Below, one piece after another: positions 55,446 to 64,000 of a stretch of 64,000 nucleotides of DNA. Origin of the DNA: Floricoccus tropicus (GTDB taxonomy: Bacteria > Bacillota > Bacilli > Lactobacillales > Streptococcaceae); the NCBI RefSeq assembly GCF_001832905.1, contig NZ_MKIR01000004.1:1-64000 (forward strand). Direction: 5' to 3'. Both the position numbers and the translations under genes were made by a program. The notes beneath the pieces were generated by a model. The model was given only the letters and a program-made list of their open reading frames with translations. It did no database searches and had not been told where the DNA came from. Position 1 is the stretch's first letter; each line of letters opens with the position of its first letter.

Positions 55446-58016
55446 ATGAAAAACGCTAAGCATTACAAATCAACAAATCGCACGTGGAAGTCTAAAAAAC
55501 AATGGGTTTACGGAACTGGTCTTGCTGTAATAATTTTAAGCAATACTTTACCTACAGCAACTGCAATTGCTGAAACATTAAATGAAAATAGAACTGAACA
55601 AACTAATGCACCAAAAGTAGAAACTACTTCCTCATATATTGAAGAACCTAAAGAAAATACTTTATCTGAAACTACTCAATCAGAAAATGAAACTTACAAA
55701 TCTACTACATCTTTAGAAAATAATTCTTCTATTGAAGAAAAAGTTTCAACATCAGAAAATGCTAATGCAAGTGTTTCTGAAACTTCAAGTACAAATTCCG
55801 AAGTTGATAAGTCAGTAAAGGATAACGATGAAATTTCTACTTCTACAAGCGAAGATATTTCCACTAGTGAAAAAGAAAAAATTGAAGAAAGTTCTACCAC
55901 TTCTTCAACTGAAAATTCTCAAAACAATAAATCTGTCGTAGAGCCAACAACAGAAAGTACTAGTACTGACGAAAATAGTGATGATATTGACTACATATAT
56001 GAAGTAAAAAGAGAAAAACTTCCAAATGGTGGTGAAAGAGTAACCTATAGTGATAATTCTGTTGATGAATATGATAAGAATGGAAAAAAAATTAAATCAA
56101 TATATAGTGATGGGACTATTATTGAATCGTTTTATGATGATAAAGGAAACTACTCAGGAGGAAAGAATTTCTATAATGATGGTAGTACTTATGAAACAAA
56201 TAAGGATGGAAAAACAACTAAATCTACCGATAAAGATGGAAATGTAACTGAATATTCTTACGATAAAGACGGAAACGATAACGGCAGAAAAGAAACTTCA
56301 AATAATGGATATATAAAAGAATACAATAAAGATAATGAAATAATTAGGCAAGTAACTCCTGATGGTAAAGTCTTTGAATATGCTGAAAAGACATTGCCTG
56401 ATGGGACAAAAATAAAAAGTGATCCTTGGCAAATTATCGAAACTCGACCTGATGGTTCAAAAACGGAATCAAATCTTTCTTGGGGTGATTCATACAAGGA
56501 ATATGATAAAGATGGAAATTTAATAAAGAGGATTGATAACTTAGGAAAAACTTGGGAATATAAAGATGAAAAAACATCTGATGGCACAACTATACATAAT
56601 GGTCTTTGGCAAATTGTTGAAGTAAAGCCTGATGGAACAAAAATATATAAAAATGATGGTGAAGCAACACTTGAAATATTACCAAACGGTAGGCAAATTG
56701 AAAATATTCCACAATTTAATCTCAGCAAAATAATTAGTTACATTGATCAAAAGAAAACTTTAAAAACTCATAGTATTATTATCAATTCAGATGGTTCGCA
56801 AACGGAAATTGATACTCGTAGTGAGGATGTATACATCGTGGAGAGCTATGATCAAGATGGAAATTTATTTAGTCGAGTATGGTCAATTGCGAATGGATGG
56901 GCTACTAGAGGTAATTCTGATAGCGTTAATGAATCATTTAATGAATTCGAGAAAAAATATAATGTAAAAGAAGATGGTCAAAAAATTGACTTTGATTTAA
57001 AGAAAGCAAATGATAATGATAAACTTGATATATATAATTATTACGTCCCTGTAGATCCTAATAAAAAACCAGAAGTTATACCTGATGAAACAAAAAAACC
57101 AGGTGAAGAAGATAATGGATTTAGAAAGAAACCAATAAAATCTGAGGTACTCCCTAACGGAACAATTAAAAATACTTATGAGGATGGTTTCATTATTGAA
57201 AAAACGATAGATAAAAAAGAAATATCGTATAATCCTGATGGAAAAATTTCTGAAATTATTTATAAAGATAAAGACTATCCAGTTATTCATCAAGTTAATG
57301 TGAAATACGCCGACGGAACTGAAAAAAACTTTGATCAATATATGCTACGTGGAAATTATAAAAGAGATATATATGAAGATGGTAAATTTAAAGAATCAAT
57401 GTATACATTTGGAGGAGGTTGGGGCACAGCAGATCCTCTATTCTTTGAAAAAATTGCAAGTAAATATAATGCTTTATATGTTGATATGCAATTTAAATAT
57501 AATGTGACTTTCGATCCAAATGCAGACTTAAGACTAGTAACATATCTTAAATCTTATGAGAACAATCCAGATAATAAGCCTACGGATCCTTCCACTAAAC
57601 CAGAAGAATCTAAGCCTCAAGAGTCTTCTAAACCTCAAGAATCTTCTAAGCCTCAAGAATCTTCTAAGCCTCAAGAGTCTTCTAAGCCTACTGACCCTAA
57701 CAGTAGTGATCAAAGTAAAGGGGATGAAGATACTAAACCAACTGATGCTAACAGTGGAAACTCTGGCGACCAAGGTAAAACTGATGAAGCTACTAAGCCT
57801 ACTACTCCTAAGTCAGAAACTGATACTCCTAAAAAAGATGGATCAAAAGTTAACAATACTAAAGTCGATACAAATTCTAAAGCAACAACAAAATCTGATA
57901 ATGTTAAGGAGCTACCAAAAACTGGTGAAAATTCATTCATTACAAGTGTATTAGTTGCTTTTGGGCTTACAAGCATTGCTGGTGCAGTATTCTTAAATCG
58001 TAAGAAAAATAAATAA
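55446..58016 (+). CDS. LPXTG-anchored surface protein with YD-like repeats
   Basis: 856 residues. The head (KHYKSTNRTWKSKKQWVYG, then a hydrophobic stretch to about 42) resembles the KxYKxGKxW-type signal peptide. A low-complexity Ser/Thr/Glu/Asn stalk follows (about 45-180), then a long region (about 185-690) of short beta units built on DGT, YDKDGN and WQIVE-type phrases, reminiscent of YD/MORN-like repeats, with two similar halves each ending in a sub-domain (KYNVKEDG..., KYNALYVD...). Then KPQESS repeats, a Thr/Lys spacer and LPKTG (823-827) with membrane anchor and KKNK. Sortase A substrate; adhesin role inferred. Confidence 0.88.
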   Translation: MKNAKHYKSTNRTWKSKKQWVYGTGLAVIILSNTLPTATAIAETLNENRTEQTNAPKVETTSSYIEEPKENTLSETTQSENETYKSTTSLENNSSIEEKVSTSENANASVSETSSTNSEVDKSVKDNDEISTSTSEDISTSEKEKIEESSTTSSTENSQNNKSVVEPTTESTSTDENSDDIDYIYEVKREKLPNGGERVTYSDNSVDEYDKNGKKIKSIYSDGTIIESFYDDKGNYSGGKNFYNDGSTYETNKDGKTTKSTDKDGNVTEYSYDKDGNDNGRKETSNNGYIKEYNKDNEIIRQVTPDGKVFEYAEKTLPDGTKIKSDPWQIIETRPDGSKTESNLSWGDSYKEYDKDGNLIKRIDNLGKTWEYKDEKTSDGTTIHNGLWQIVEVKPDGTKIYKNDGEATLEILPNGRQIENIPQFNLSKIISYIDQKKTLKTHSIIINSDGSQTEIDTRSEDVYIVESYDQDGNLFSRVWSIANGWATRGNSDSVNESFNEFEKKYNVKEDGQKIDFDLKKANDNDKLDIYNYYVPVDPNKKPEVIPDETKKPGEEDNGFRKKPIKSEVLPNGTIKNTYEDGFIIEKTIDKKEISYNPDGKISEIIYKDKDYPVIHQVNVKYADGTEKNFDQYMLRGNYKRDIYEDGKFKESMYTFGGGWGTADPLFFEKIASKYNALYVDMQFKYNVTFDPNADLRLVTYLKSYENNPDNKPTDPSTKPEESKPQESSKPQESSKPQESSKPQESSKPTDPNSSDQSKGDEDTKPTDANSGNSGDQGKTDEATKPTTPKSETDTPKKDGSKVNNTKVDTNSKATTKSDNVKELPKTGENSFITSVLVAFGLTSIAGAVFLNRKKNK
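57615..57686 (+). repeat. Four 18-bp tandem repeats coding PQESSK
   Basis: CCTCAAGARTCTTCTAAR is repeated four times in frame inside the LPXTG gene, forming a rigid wall-spanning spacer. Copies differ only at third codon positions, so repeat number may vary between strains. Confidence 0.9.
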
Positions 58017-58082
58017 TATGTAAATAAAAAAGTTTTAAAAAAAGAAAAGATAAGTCGTTTTAAATATAAAAAGAAAAGATAT

Positions 58083-58127
58083 ACTTTCAATCGTATGGCC
58101 TATGGTTCATGGGTTGAAAGTTTTTTG
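58083..58127 (+). terminator. Terminator after the LPXTG gene
   Basis: ACTTTCAA/TTGAAAGT with inner CATGG-like pairs and a T run, about 70 bases past the stop. Confidence 0.8.
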
Positions 58128-58142
58128 TAAAAAGGAGAAGAA

Positions 58143-58790
58143 ATGTCAAATAAAGAATATAAGTACTCTGATCCCAAAGATCTTGAAAGCTATGCTGTAT
58201 GGACTTTACCAGAAAATGTTGAACAGATTTTAGAAGAAAAAGATTTTAATACACTGACTAAAGAATTTGCTGATGTTTATAAAACTGCCGATGTTCCTGC
58301 AGAAGAAATCGAAAAAGATAAAAGACACGATTTTGTAATTGTTGGCATGAATCCAGGTGACACTATTGATACACATGATAAAAATGTAAAGTATTTGAAC
58401 TTTCACGGTATCAAAAACAGTGGGACTTATAGACTTGCAGCTGCAATTTATAACACCGAATTATGGGGAGCATACATGACAGACTTAAGCAGAAAAATTT
58501 CAAGTAAAGGAAGTGAAATCGAAATAACTGATGAAGATGTAGACGACTTCCTTGGAAGAATTGAAATTGCAAACATCGACTCTGATGCCACCATAATTGC
58601 ACTTGGAATTTCAACATACGAAGCATTTGAGAACTATAAAGAGTCTAAAAAAGAAAATGGAGTGCGCCATTCCCAAATTGGAAAGCGTCATATATATTAT
58701 TTACCTCATTACAGTATGTCTAATGGTCATTGGAATACCGAAAAAGTTCATGATAGAGTTCTTGAAATTTTAGAAAATCATAAAAAATAG
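58143..58790 (+). CDS. Uncharacterised protein, DUF1643-like
   Basis: 215 residues with AAAAGGAG ahead of the ATG. A central segment FVIVGMNPGDTID, then NFHG, then ATIIALGISTYEAF resembles the mNPS...WG layout of DUF1643, a family with a uracil-DNA-glycosylase-like fold. The match is loose, so I give no function. No membrane segment or signal peptide. It lies between the LPXTG gene terminator and a decayed transport gene. Confidence 0.5.
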   Translation: MSNKEYKYSDPKDLESYAVWTLPENVEQILEEKDFNTLTKEFADVYKTADVPAEEIEKDKRHDFVIVGMNPGDTIDTHDKNVKYLNFHGIKNSGTYRLAAAIYNTELWGAYMTDLSRKISSKGSEIEITDEDVDDFLGRIEIANIDSDATIIALGISTYEAFENYKESKKENGVRHSQIGKRHIYYLPHYSMSNGHWNTEKVHDRVLEILENHKK

Positions 58791-58810
58791 TTATTATTTA
58801 GAAAGTTACC

Positions 58811-59173
58811 ATGTTCATTAGAAGCATTTCTCGTGAAAGTTTTGTTAAAAAGGATGAAGCTAGTAAGTTCCAAATGAAATATCTTTCTAAACCAGAAGTT
58901 CAACTTTATTGGAGTCAGAAAACAGGCTATATGCCCACTGTTGAAGAGGTACTTAATTCAGACAAATATCAAGGCTCTAAGCAATCAAAGGTACCTGCTG
59001 TAATCAATGAGACTACTAAGAATTTAATAGTCACAAAAGATACAAAAAATTTCGATGCTGCATATGCCCAGGTAAATGCAAGTATGGCAGAAATTTTATC
59101 TAGTCCAGCAAGCGACCGAGAAAATTTAATTAAAAAGGCAACAATTGAAATTGACGATACTTGGAGACAATAA
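58811..59173 (+). pseudogene. Remnant: C-terminal part of a sugar ABC transporter binding protein
   Basis: About 120 codons are open, but there is no ribosome binding site or signal peptide, and the ATG is 20 bases after the previous stop. The text from KDEASKFQMKYLSKPEVQLYWSQKTGYMP through EILSSPASDRENLIKKATIEIDDTW is typical of the last quarter of extracellular solute-binding proteins of the UgpB/MalE class (normally over 400 residues). The N-terminal three quarters and the partner permeases are gone. A good terminator still follows. Confidence 0.75.
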
Positions 59174-59180
59174 AACAAAA

Positions 59181-59212
59181 ACTAACTGTTAAATTAAGCA
59201 GTTAGTTTTTTG
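59181..59212 (+). terminator. Terminator after the binding-protein remnant
   Basis: AAAACTAACTG/CAGTTAGTTTT with a ten-base loop and T run. Confidence 0.9.
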
Positions 59213-59288
59213 AATTTGGACATCACTTTTCTTTATTTTATTTTTTTGTGCTAAAATGGGTAGAAAAAGATTTAGAAAGGTACAACAA

Positions 59289-59960
59289 ATGAAAAATATA
59301 AGTTTCAAAAAGAAATTAATTATTGTGTGTGTAATAATCGTTGTTGCCTGTCTTTTCTATTATCTTTATAAGAATTATTATCAAGATATACTAATGATAT
59401 TTGATTCAAGCATTGACAGGAAAGTAGTTATAGAGGAGCTTCGCTCACATGGACCACTTTCAGCAGTTGTCCTTCTCCTTCTAATATGTACACCATTTGT
59501 TCCATACTCAGTACTAGTGGTATTTACCGCCTTATCCTACGGAGCATTTCTTACTAGTATATTTGCAATTTTTGGGGCTGTAATTAGAAGTCTTTTCTTC
59601 ATATATATTTTTGATAAGGTGAATCATTTAGTTCCAAATGCCAAATCATTTAAAATTATTCAGGTTTTAAAAAATAGTAAGCACCCAGTAATTGAGCTAA
59701 GTCTTGCTTATATGATGCCCATAATTCCAAAATTTGCCATAAATTACACCATTACACTTTTAGATTTACCACTAAAAGAAGTAATAATTATCTTAATTAT
59801 AGGTTCAGCTCCAAAGAGTATATTATTAGCATATGACGGTGACGCCTTGCTTCATGGAGATATTAAAAATATAATTATCATCTTCTGTGTGGCAATAATG
59901 CTACTTGTTTTACTCTATCTTTTTAAATTCAAAAATATGTTAAGACAAAAAGAAAAATGA
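59289..59960 (+). CDS. VTT/TVP38-like membrane protein
   Basis: 223 residues from ATG 59289, with AAAGG eight bases upstream. One N-terminal anchor helix (about 8-26), then hydrophobic segments with CTPFVPYSVLVVFTALSYGAFLTSIFAIFGAVIRS, and a re-entrant-like stretch AYMMPIIPKFAINY. This fits the VTT (DedA/TVP38/TMEM64) superfamily, some of which move lipids across the membrane. Exact role unknown. Confidence 0.7.
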   Translation: MKNISFKKKLIIVCVIIVVACLFYYLYKNYYQDILMIFDSSIDRKVVIEELRSHGPLSAVVLLLLICTPFVPYSVLVVFTALSYGAFLTSIFAIFGAVIRSLFFIYIFDKVNHLVPNAKSFKIIQVLKNSKHPVIELSLAYMMPIIPKFAINYTITLLDLPLKEVIIILIIGSAPKSILLAYDGDALLHGDIKNIIIIFCVAIMLLVLLYLFKFKNMLRQKEK

Positions 59961-59988
59961 AAGTCATCTGGCTTTCATTTTTTATTTA
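59956..59988. terminator. Bidirectional terminator
   Basis: AATGAAAG/CTTTCATT with a T run, overlapping the ends of the VTT-like and kinase genes. Confidence 0.75.
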
Positions 59989-60847
59989 TAATAACCTCTG
60001 TTCCCTTATCAACTTGCGATTCAATCATTATTTGAAAGTCTAATTTATCTAAGATTGTTTTTGAAAGATAAAGTCCTAGTCCCGTTGATTTTTTCTCAAG
60101 GCGACCATTGTAGCCTGTAAAGCCATGTTCAAAAAGTCTTGGAATATCTTCTGATAAGATACCAATCCCAGTGTCTTCAATAGTTAAAGACTTATCTTCT
60201 AAAATAAATCTTACACTTCCACTATTTGTATACTTAACAGCATTATTGATAATTTGTTCAAGAGCAACTGAAAACCATCTCTTGTCAGTCACAAGGATCC
60301 AATTCCCCGTAATTTCAACGGTTAAATCCTTGGCGATAAACTGACTAGCGTACTTTTTAACTAGGCTAGTCACCACATCTTTTGCATCGAATTTGTCAAA
60401 ACGATAATCTGTAGAAATATTGTTTAATCGAAGATATTCAAGCAGAATATTTAAGTAATTATCAACTTGAAATACTTGATTCTTAAGTACAGTATTATCT
60501 ACATCATTAGTTTGAACCATGAGATCGATTGAAGCAAGCGGAACTTTCATCTGATGACTCCAAATTCTTACAATATCAGTTAAATTTTTATCAAAAAGAA
60601 CTACATCTTCTAATCTATTGGTAACATTTTTCAACTCATCTTCTAGAAGTTTTAATTTTCTTTTTTCCTTAGACCATTTTCGATAATCAAAAAAGAGGAA
60701 GAATAGGACAAACAGTCCCCCGAGCATTGTAGCATTTATCAGTGGTTCAAGTTTCAAATGCCAAAGTGAAAAAGTTAAGAGGTAAATAACGAATACAAGA
60801 GCTAAGGTCCAAACTAGGAAAAATTTTTCTTTTAAATATTGTTTCAT
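59975..60847 (-). CDS. Sensor histidine kinase, BceS-like (intramembrane-sensing)
   Basis: 290 residues. Two N-terminal helices (about 12-32 and 36-52) with almost no outside loop, then a short coiled coil, the H-box IWSHQMKVPLASIDL (His near 113) and an ATPase domain with NNAVKYTN, DTGIGI and GLGLYLSKTI. This is the BceS/intramembrane-sensing layout, which usually senses peptide antibiotics through a BceAB transporter. No BceAB genes are in the window. Overlaps the regulator gene by 4 bases. Confidence 0.9.
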   Translation of the reverse strand: MKQYLKEKFFLVWTLALVFVIYLLTFSLWHLKLEPLINATMLGGLFVLFFLFFDYRKWSKEKRKLKLLEDELKNVTNRLEDVVLFDKNLTDIVRIWSHQMKVPLASIDLMVQTNDVDNTVLKNQVFQVDNYLNILLEYLRLNNISTDYRFDKFDAKDVVTSLVKKYASQFIAKDLTVEITGNWILVTDKRWFSVALEQIINNAVKYTNSGSVRFILEDKSLTIEDTGIGILSEDIPRLFEHGFTGYNGRLEKKSTGLGLYLSKTILDKLDFQIMIESQVDKGTEVIINKK

Positions 60848-61500
60848 TTTAATACATACCCAACTCCACGCACTGTGTGGATATGTTCAAAGCCGATTTC
60901 TGCTAATTTTTTTCTAAGCCTTGCAATATTAACTTGCAAAGCATTTGCATCAAAGAAATCGTCGCCCTCCCAAAGCTTAGCAAGAAGTGCTTCTTTGGTC
61001 AGTACTGTTCCGGCCTGTTCAAATAAGGCTCGAATTATACGGTTTTCAGTAGCAGTTAAATGGACATTTCCGTTTGATCCTGTCACTTGACCATCAAATG
61101 AAAGGGAAAAATCACCAAACTGCAAGGAAGAATTTGAAAAATCAGATGTTCTTCTTAATAGAGCATTGATTTTTGCCTTAAGTATTTCAAGAGAGAATGG
61201 TTTTGAAATGAAATCATCTGCTCCCATATTCATCGCCATAATGGCATTCATCTCATCAGTTGCACTTGATATAAAAATGATTGGTACTTTACTTGTTTTA
61301 CGTACTTCTGTAGTCCAATAAAAACCATTGAAATAGGGCAAGGTTATATCCATTAAAACTAAATCTGGCTCAAACTCTGAAATTTCTTGACTTACACTTC
61401 TAAAATTTTGCACACTAGCAACTGAAAATTCTTGGCTAAGTGCTGTTTTTAAGCTATTAACGATTGATTCATCGTCTTCAACAATAAAAATTTTTTTCAT
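60844..61500 (-). CDS. OmpR-family response regulator, BceR-like
   Basis: 218 residues: receiver domain with DD at 8-9, phospho-Asp near 52 (LVLMDITLP), Lys near 101 (FISKPF), and a winged-helix domain (about 130-218) ending in HIRTVRGVGYVLK-like sequence. Sits between the VanZ-RDD gene (1-base gap) and the kinase gene. Confidence 0.93.
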   Translation of the reverse strand: MKKIFIVEDDESIVNSLKTALSQEFSVASVQNFRSVSQEISEFEPDLVLMDITLPYFNGFYWTTEVRKTSKVPIIFISSATDEMNAIMAMNMGADDFISKPFSLEILKAKINALLRRTSDFSNSSLQFGDFSLSFDGQVTGSNGNVHLTATENRIIRALFEQAGTVLTKEALLAKLWEGDDFFDANALQVNIARLRKKLAEIGFEHIHTVRGVGYVLK

Positions 61501-61501
61501 A

Positions 61502-62545
61502 TTATTTACCTACTAATCTAGTATGGCTAAGTCGCTCATACCACAGTCTTTTTGTTTTATTAAAGATTGCTAAAAGAAAATCGAGTCCTTTTATCAAGAT
61601 TAATGCTGCACAAATCATTAGTCCAATGTAAATTCCTGATAGTTCACTTTCTGGTGCAGTACCTGTTAAATCAAGTAATCTTCCTGCAATTATAAAAGGA
61701 ATAAAATTAATAGATATTAAAACCATCCTTAGAGTAATCAAAAGTCTATTTTCTGGTTCTATATATATTTTAACCAAAAATTGTCCAAGCGTCCTTTTGA
61801 AGATAATAGACGGAATTAGAAATACAATCAGTGGTCCTATATAAAATTGACTTACAAATGGTGTAATTATCGAAAGTAATATAAGATCAACTACAATTCC
61901 AGTTAATCTTCTTGTAAATGATACTTGAGATGACCTTACCTGAACTTTATCTAAGTCTGGTAAAAAATTCTTAAGTATTTGTCCCAAACCATAACCGAAT
62001 AAGGCGCCTGCTGTATTTATCATAAGATCATCGACATCGAAAAGTCGATATGGTCTTGGATATAGACCAAAGAGAGCTGAACGTTGGATGAGCTCAAATG
62101 ATAGGGTCAGAAGGAAGCTATATATCAGTGTTGTGCTAAATTTTTTCTTAAAAAGATATGACATGTAAACACCGAAAGGCAACGTCAAAAGGAAATTGAA
62201 AAATGGTTGGATAAAGGTCCAATGTTTAAGTGCTGGAACCCATGTTGATTTGTCTGATAGCACAAAGGGACTATATTCTTTGAAATATCTTACAAATTCA
62301 AAAGGTTTGAGGTTTTGAACAGGTCCTGTCATATGCTCTACTTCTTCTCGACTGGGTAGAGGGAAGATAGTCATGGCATAAGCACAAATTATATATAAAA
62401 CGAAGGAAAATGTAACCAAAAGTCGCCATGTACTCACACCTCCACGCTTGCGATACTGAATGATAAAGTATGGCAGAATCATAAGAAAGGCGGCTGCAAA
62501 AAATATTAGAACACCCATCTGGATTGGTTGTAAATATATTCTCAT
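61502..62545 (-). CDS. VanZ-RDD fusion membrane protein
   Basis: 347 residues. A VanZ-like part (about 1-195; YAMTIFPLPSREEVEHMTGPVQNLKPFEFVR, later RLFDVDDLMINTAGALFGYGLG) is joined to an RDD domain (about 207-335; FTRRLTGIVVDLILLS and KRTLGQFLVKIYI). VanZ proteins are linked to glycopeptide and lipoglycopeptide tolerance. It shares the operon with a BceRS-like pair, suggesting an envelope-antibiotic response unit. Confidence 0.87.
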   Translation of the reverse strand: MRIYLQPIQMGVLIFFAAAFLMILPYFIIQYRKRGGVSTWRLLVTFSFVLYIICAYAMTIFPLPSREEVEHMTGPVQNLKPFEFVRYFKEYSPFVLSDKSTWVPALKHWTFIQPFFNFLLTLPFGVYMSYLFKKKFSTTLIYSFLLTLSFELIQRSALFGLYPRPYRLFDVDDLMINTAGALFGYGLGQILKNFLPDLDKVQVRSSQVSFTRRLTGIVVDLILLSIITPFVSQFYIGPLIVFLIPSIIFKRTLGQFLVKIYIEPENRLLITLRMVLISINFIPFIIAGRLLDLTGTAPESELSGIYIGLMICAALILIKGLDFLLAIFNKTKRLWYERLSHTRLVGK

Positions 62546-62553
62546 TTTTTCTC

Positions 62554-63102
62554 CTACTTATAATAAATAATTAAAACAAATTTGAGCAAATCACTACCAG
62601 TATTTATGTAAGTATGTTCTTGGTTGGCATCAAAAGAAATTGCATCATCGGCTGCTAAATCATATTCCTTATCATCGATAACCATTTTCAAATTACCTTC
62701 CAAGACCATTATATATTCTTCTGATTTTAAAGAATGCCCTACCGATTTATGTTCCTGACCAGCTTTGATTTCCATTTGGAAGAGCTCAAAAGTTCTTTGG
62801 TTTGTATCACCATAATATAAATAAAGTGAAGCATTATCATCCAAATTTTGAAGAGATACTTGATCCTTCTTTATTATTGTTACTGTTTCAGCTTCTTCTT
62901 CCTCAAATAATGCAGTGTAAGGAATATCAAGGCCACTACAAATCTTCCAAATAGTATTTATCGTAGGGTTTGTTTCACCATTCTCAATTTGAGAAAGCAT
63001 TCCTTTACTTATTCCCGAAAGTTCAGAAAGTCTAGCCATAGACATCTTCTTTTCTTTTCTAATTCTTTTCAGATTTTCTCCAATTACTTTATTAATATCC
63101 AA
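62554..63102 (-). CDS. XRE-cupin transcription regulator
   Basis: 182 residues from the TTG at 63102, with AGGGGA six bases upstream; an ATG 13 codons earlier lacks a site and is less likely. An XRE helix-turn-helix (about 5-60; GENLKRIRKEKKMSMARLSELSGISKGMLSQIENGETNPT) is joined to a cupin domain (about 105-180; GHSLKSEEYIMVLEGNLKMVI). Divergent from azlC, which is the likeliest target. Confidence 0.9.
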   Translation of the reverse strand: MDINKVIGENLKRIRKEKKMSMARLSELSGISKGMLSQIENGETNPTINTIWKICSGLDIPYTALFEEEEAETVTIIKKDQVSLQNLDDNASLYLYYGDTNQRTFELFQMEIKAGQEHKSVGHSLKSEEYIMVLEGNLKMVIDDKEYDLAADDAISFDANQEHTYINTGSDLLKFVLIIYYK

Positions 63103-63243
63103 AACTTTTCCCCTAAACCATTGACATTTTTTTAATTTCAAATATAATAAACGATAAGTTTAATATATTGAACAAAAATACATATATACTTAATTATAAT
63201 TTTTTAATGTTCAATTATCAAATAAATTTATACAAGGTAAACG

Positions 63244-63981
63244 ATGTATTGGAAATGGAGTTATTTCATAGAAATGAATAATAATTTAGATTATAAAACA
63301 GGTATTAAAGATACACTTCCAACAGTATTTGGCTTCATTGGTATTGCCATGGCATTTGGTGTAATCGGCAAGTCTGCAGGTCTTTCAACAGCACTAGTTG
63401 GCCTAATGTCACTCTTAGTCTATGCTGGTTCAGCTCAATTTATTACAGTTAGTATGCTTGCTGCTACAAGTCCAATCCTTCCCATCATCTTGTCAACATT
63501 TCTTGTAAATTCAAGAATGATTTTAATGAGTATGACTCTGGCACCATATTTCAAAGACGAGTCTCTTGGAAAAAACATTCTACTTGGAAGTCTCTTAACT
63601 GATGAGAGCTTTGGATTGGCTGTAAACAAGCTTAATTTTACAAATGATAAATTATCATTTTCTTGGCTAAATGCTTCTAATACTGTAGCCTACTTAACCT
63701 GGGTTATTTCGAGCATTTTAGGAGCGATTCTTGGAAACTTTATTAGTGATCCTAAAAAATTTGGCTTAGATTTTGCATTAGTTGCTATGTTCATAGGACT
63801 TTTATACTTACAAGTCTTATATGACAAAGGATTAAATAAAACTTTACAGTTGATTGTTATTGCAATCACTTTAGCTTTGACCTATCTCGGACTTATATTC
63901 CTACCAATAAATTTATTAATAATTGTAGTAACACTAATAACATGTGGAATCGGGGTACTTGTCAAAAATGCTTTCTTTTAA
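63244..63981 (+). CDS. azlC: AzlC-family branched-chain amino acid exporter, large subunit
   Basis: 245 residues. The family signature LPTVFGFIGIAMAFGVIGKSAGLSTALVGLMSLLVYAGSAQFI lies near the N-terminus. AzlC works with the small AzlD; an azlD gene would lie just beyond the window edge and cannot be seen. Start ATG has AAGG six bases upstream; ATG 63274 is an alternative that would remove an odd hydrophobic head. Confidence 0.9.
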   Translation: MYWKWSYFIEMNNNLDYKTGIKDTLPTVFGFIGIAMAFGVIGKSAGLSTALVGLMSLLVYAGSAQFITVSMLAATSPILPIILSTFLVNSRMILMSMTLAPYFKDESLGKNILLGSLLTDESFGLAVNKLNFTNDKLSFSWLNASNTVAYLTWVISSILGAILGNFISDPKKFGLDFALVAMFIGLLYLQVLYDKGLNKTLQLIVIAITLALTYLGLIFLPINLLIIVVTLITCGIGVLVKNAFF

Positions 63982-64000
63982 TTACGTAATACTTACAATA

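Noticed and set aside
57615-57686. Tandem repeats as a possible CRISPR or VNTR locus
   Set aside because: The units are contiguous without spacers and in frame inside a wall-spanning region, so they are coding repeats.
63981-63990. Palindrome ATTACGTAAT at the azlC stop
   Set aside because: Short, AT-rich and at the window edge; it cannot be judged.
1-64000. tRNA, rRNA, insertion sequences, prophage genes, CRISPR arrays
   Set aside because: Looked for and not seen; no transposase-, integrase- or phage-like protein and no regular spaced repeats.

Overview
The window is AT-rich DNA from a low-GC Gram-positive bacterium. A mannose-type PTS with its ManO partner, a YlxM-Ffh pair, T-box-controlled glyQS and serS, an Rgg-type regulator, an LPXTG surface protein and AGGAGG-type ribosome binding sites point to Lactobacillales, most likely Streptococcaceae or a close relative. 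I cannot name the species from sequence alone. No rRNA, tRNA, insertion sequence, prophage or CRISPR array was seen.

Layout. 1-10.7 kb: transketolase (with a decayed epimerase tail upstream), a YdjI/YdjG/YdjH-like membrane-stress cluster without PspA, an OsmC protein, a DUF4931 protein, a YnzC-like protein and T-box-regulated glyQS. 11.0-36.1 kb: one continuous, nearly all minus-strand ethanolamine/cobalamin island. Read in transcription order it has three blocks: cobQ-cobD-cbiB; then eutP, a PduO-type adenosyltransferase, a B12-riboswitch RNA (EutX-like), eutG-S-V-W-A-B-C-L-K-E-M-pduL-hyp-N-H-Q; then a B12-riboswitch operon cblT-cblS-cobU-cobS-cobC-btuF-btuC-btuD. 36.2-48.6 kb: ffh/ylxM, a membrane PAS protein without a kinase domain, an ABC exporter next to an Rgg regulator, a GntR regulator with a FUSC-type membrane protein, rpsT, recD2, a histidine phosphatase and trmL. 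48.6-54 kb: a candidate small RNA, the mannose PTS, manO and T-box-regulated serS. 54-64 kb: a WYL regulator, a large LPXTG protein, a DUF1643-like protein, a sugar-binding-protein remnant, a VTT-like membrane protein, a VanZ-RDD protein with a BceRS-like two-component system, and an XRE-cupin regulator divergent from azlC.

The main interest is the RNA logic of the island. EutV (response regulator with ANTAR domain) and EutW (kinase) should act on paired small RNA hairpins whose six-base loops carry A at position 1 and G at position 4 and whose second hairpin overlaps a terminator. I find such pairs in front of eutP, eutA and eutG and inside the EutX-like RNA. The EutX-like RNA begins with a B12 aptamer, so B12 availability and ethanolamine sensing meet on the same transcript. 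The eutVW genes lie downstream of that leader with no visible promoter of their own, which predicts positive feedback. The cobalamin genes rebuild and import B12 (transporter, cobinamide salvage, alpha-ribazole uptake and phosphorylation, adenosylation), the cofactor EutBC needs. The alpha-ribazole transporter gene appears to start with the rare codon ATT behind a perfect Shine-Dalgarno sequence.
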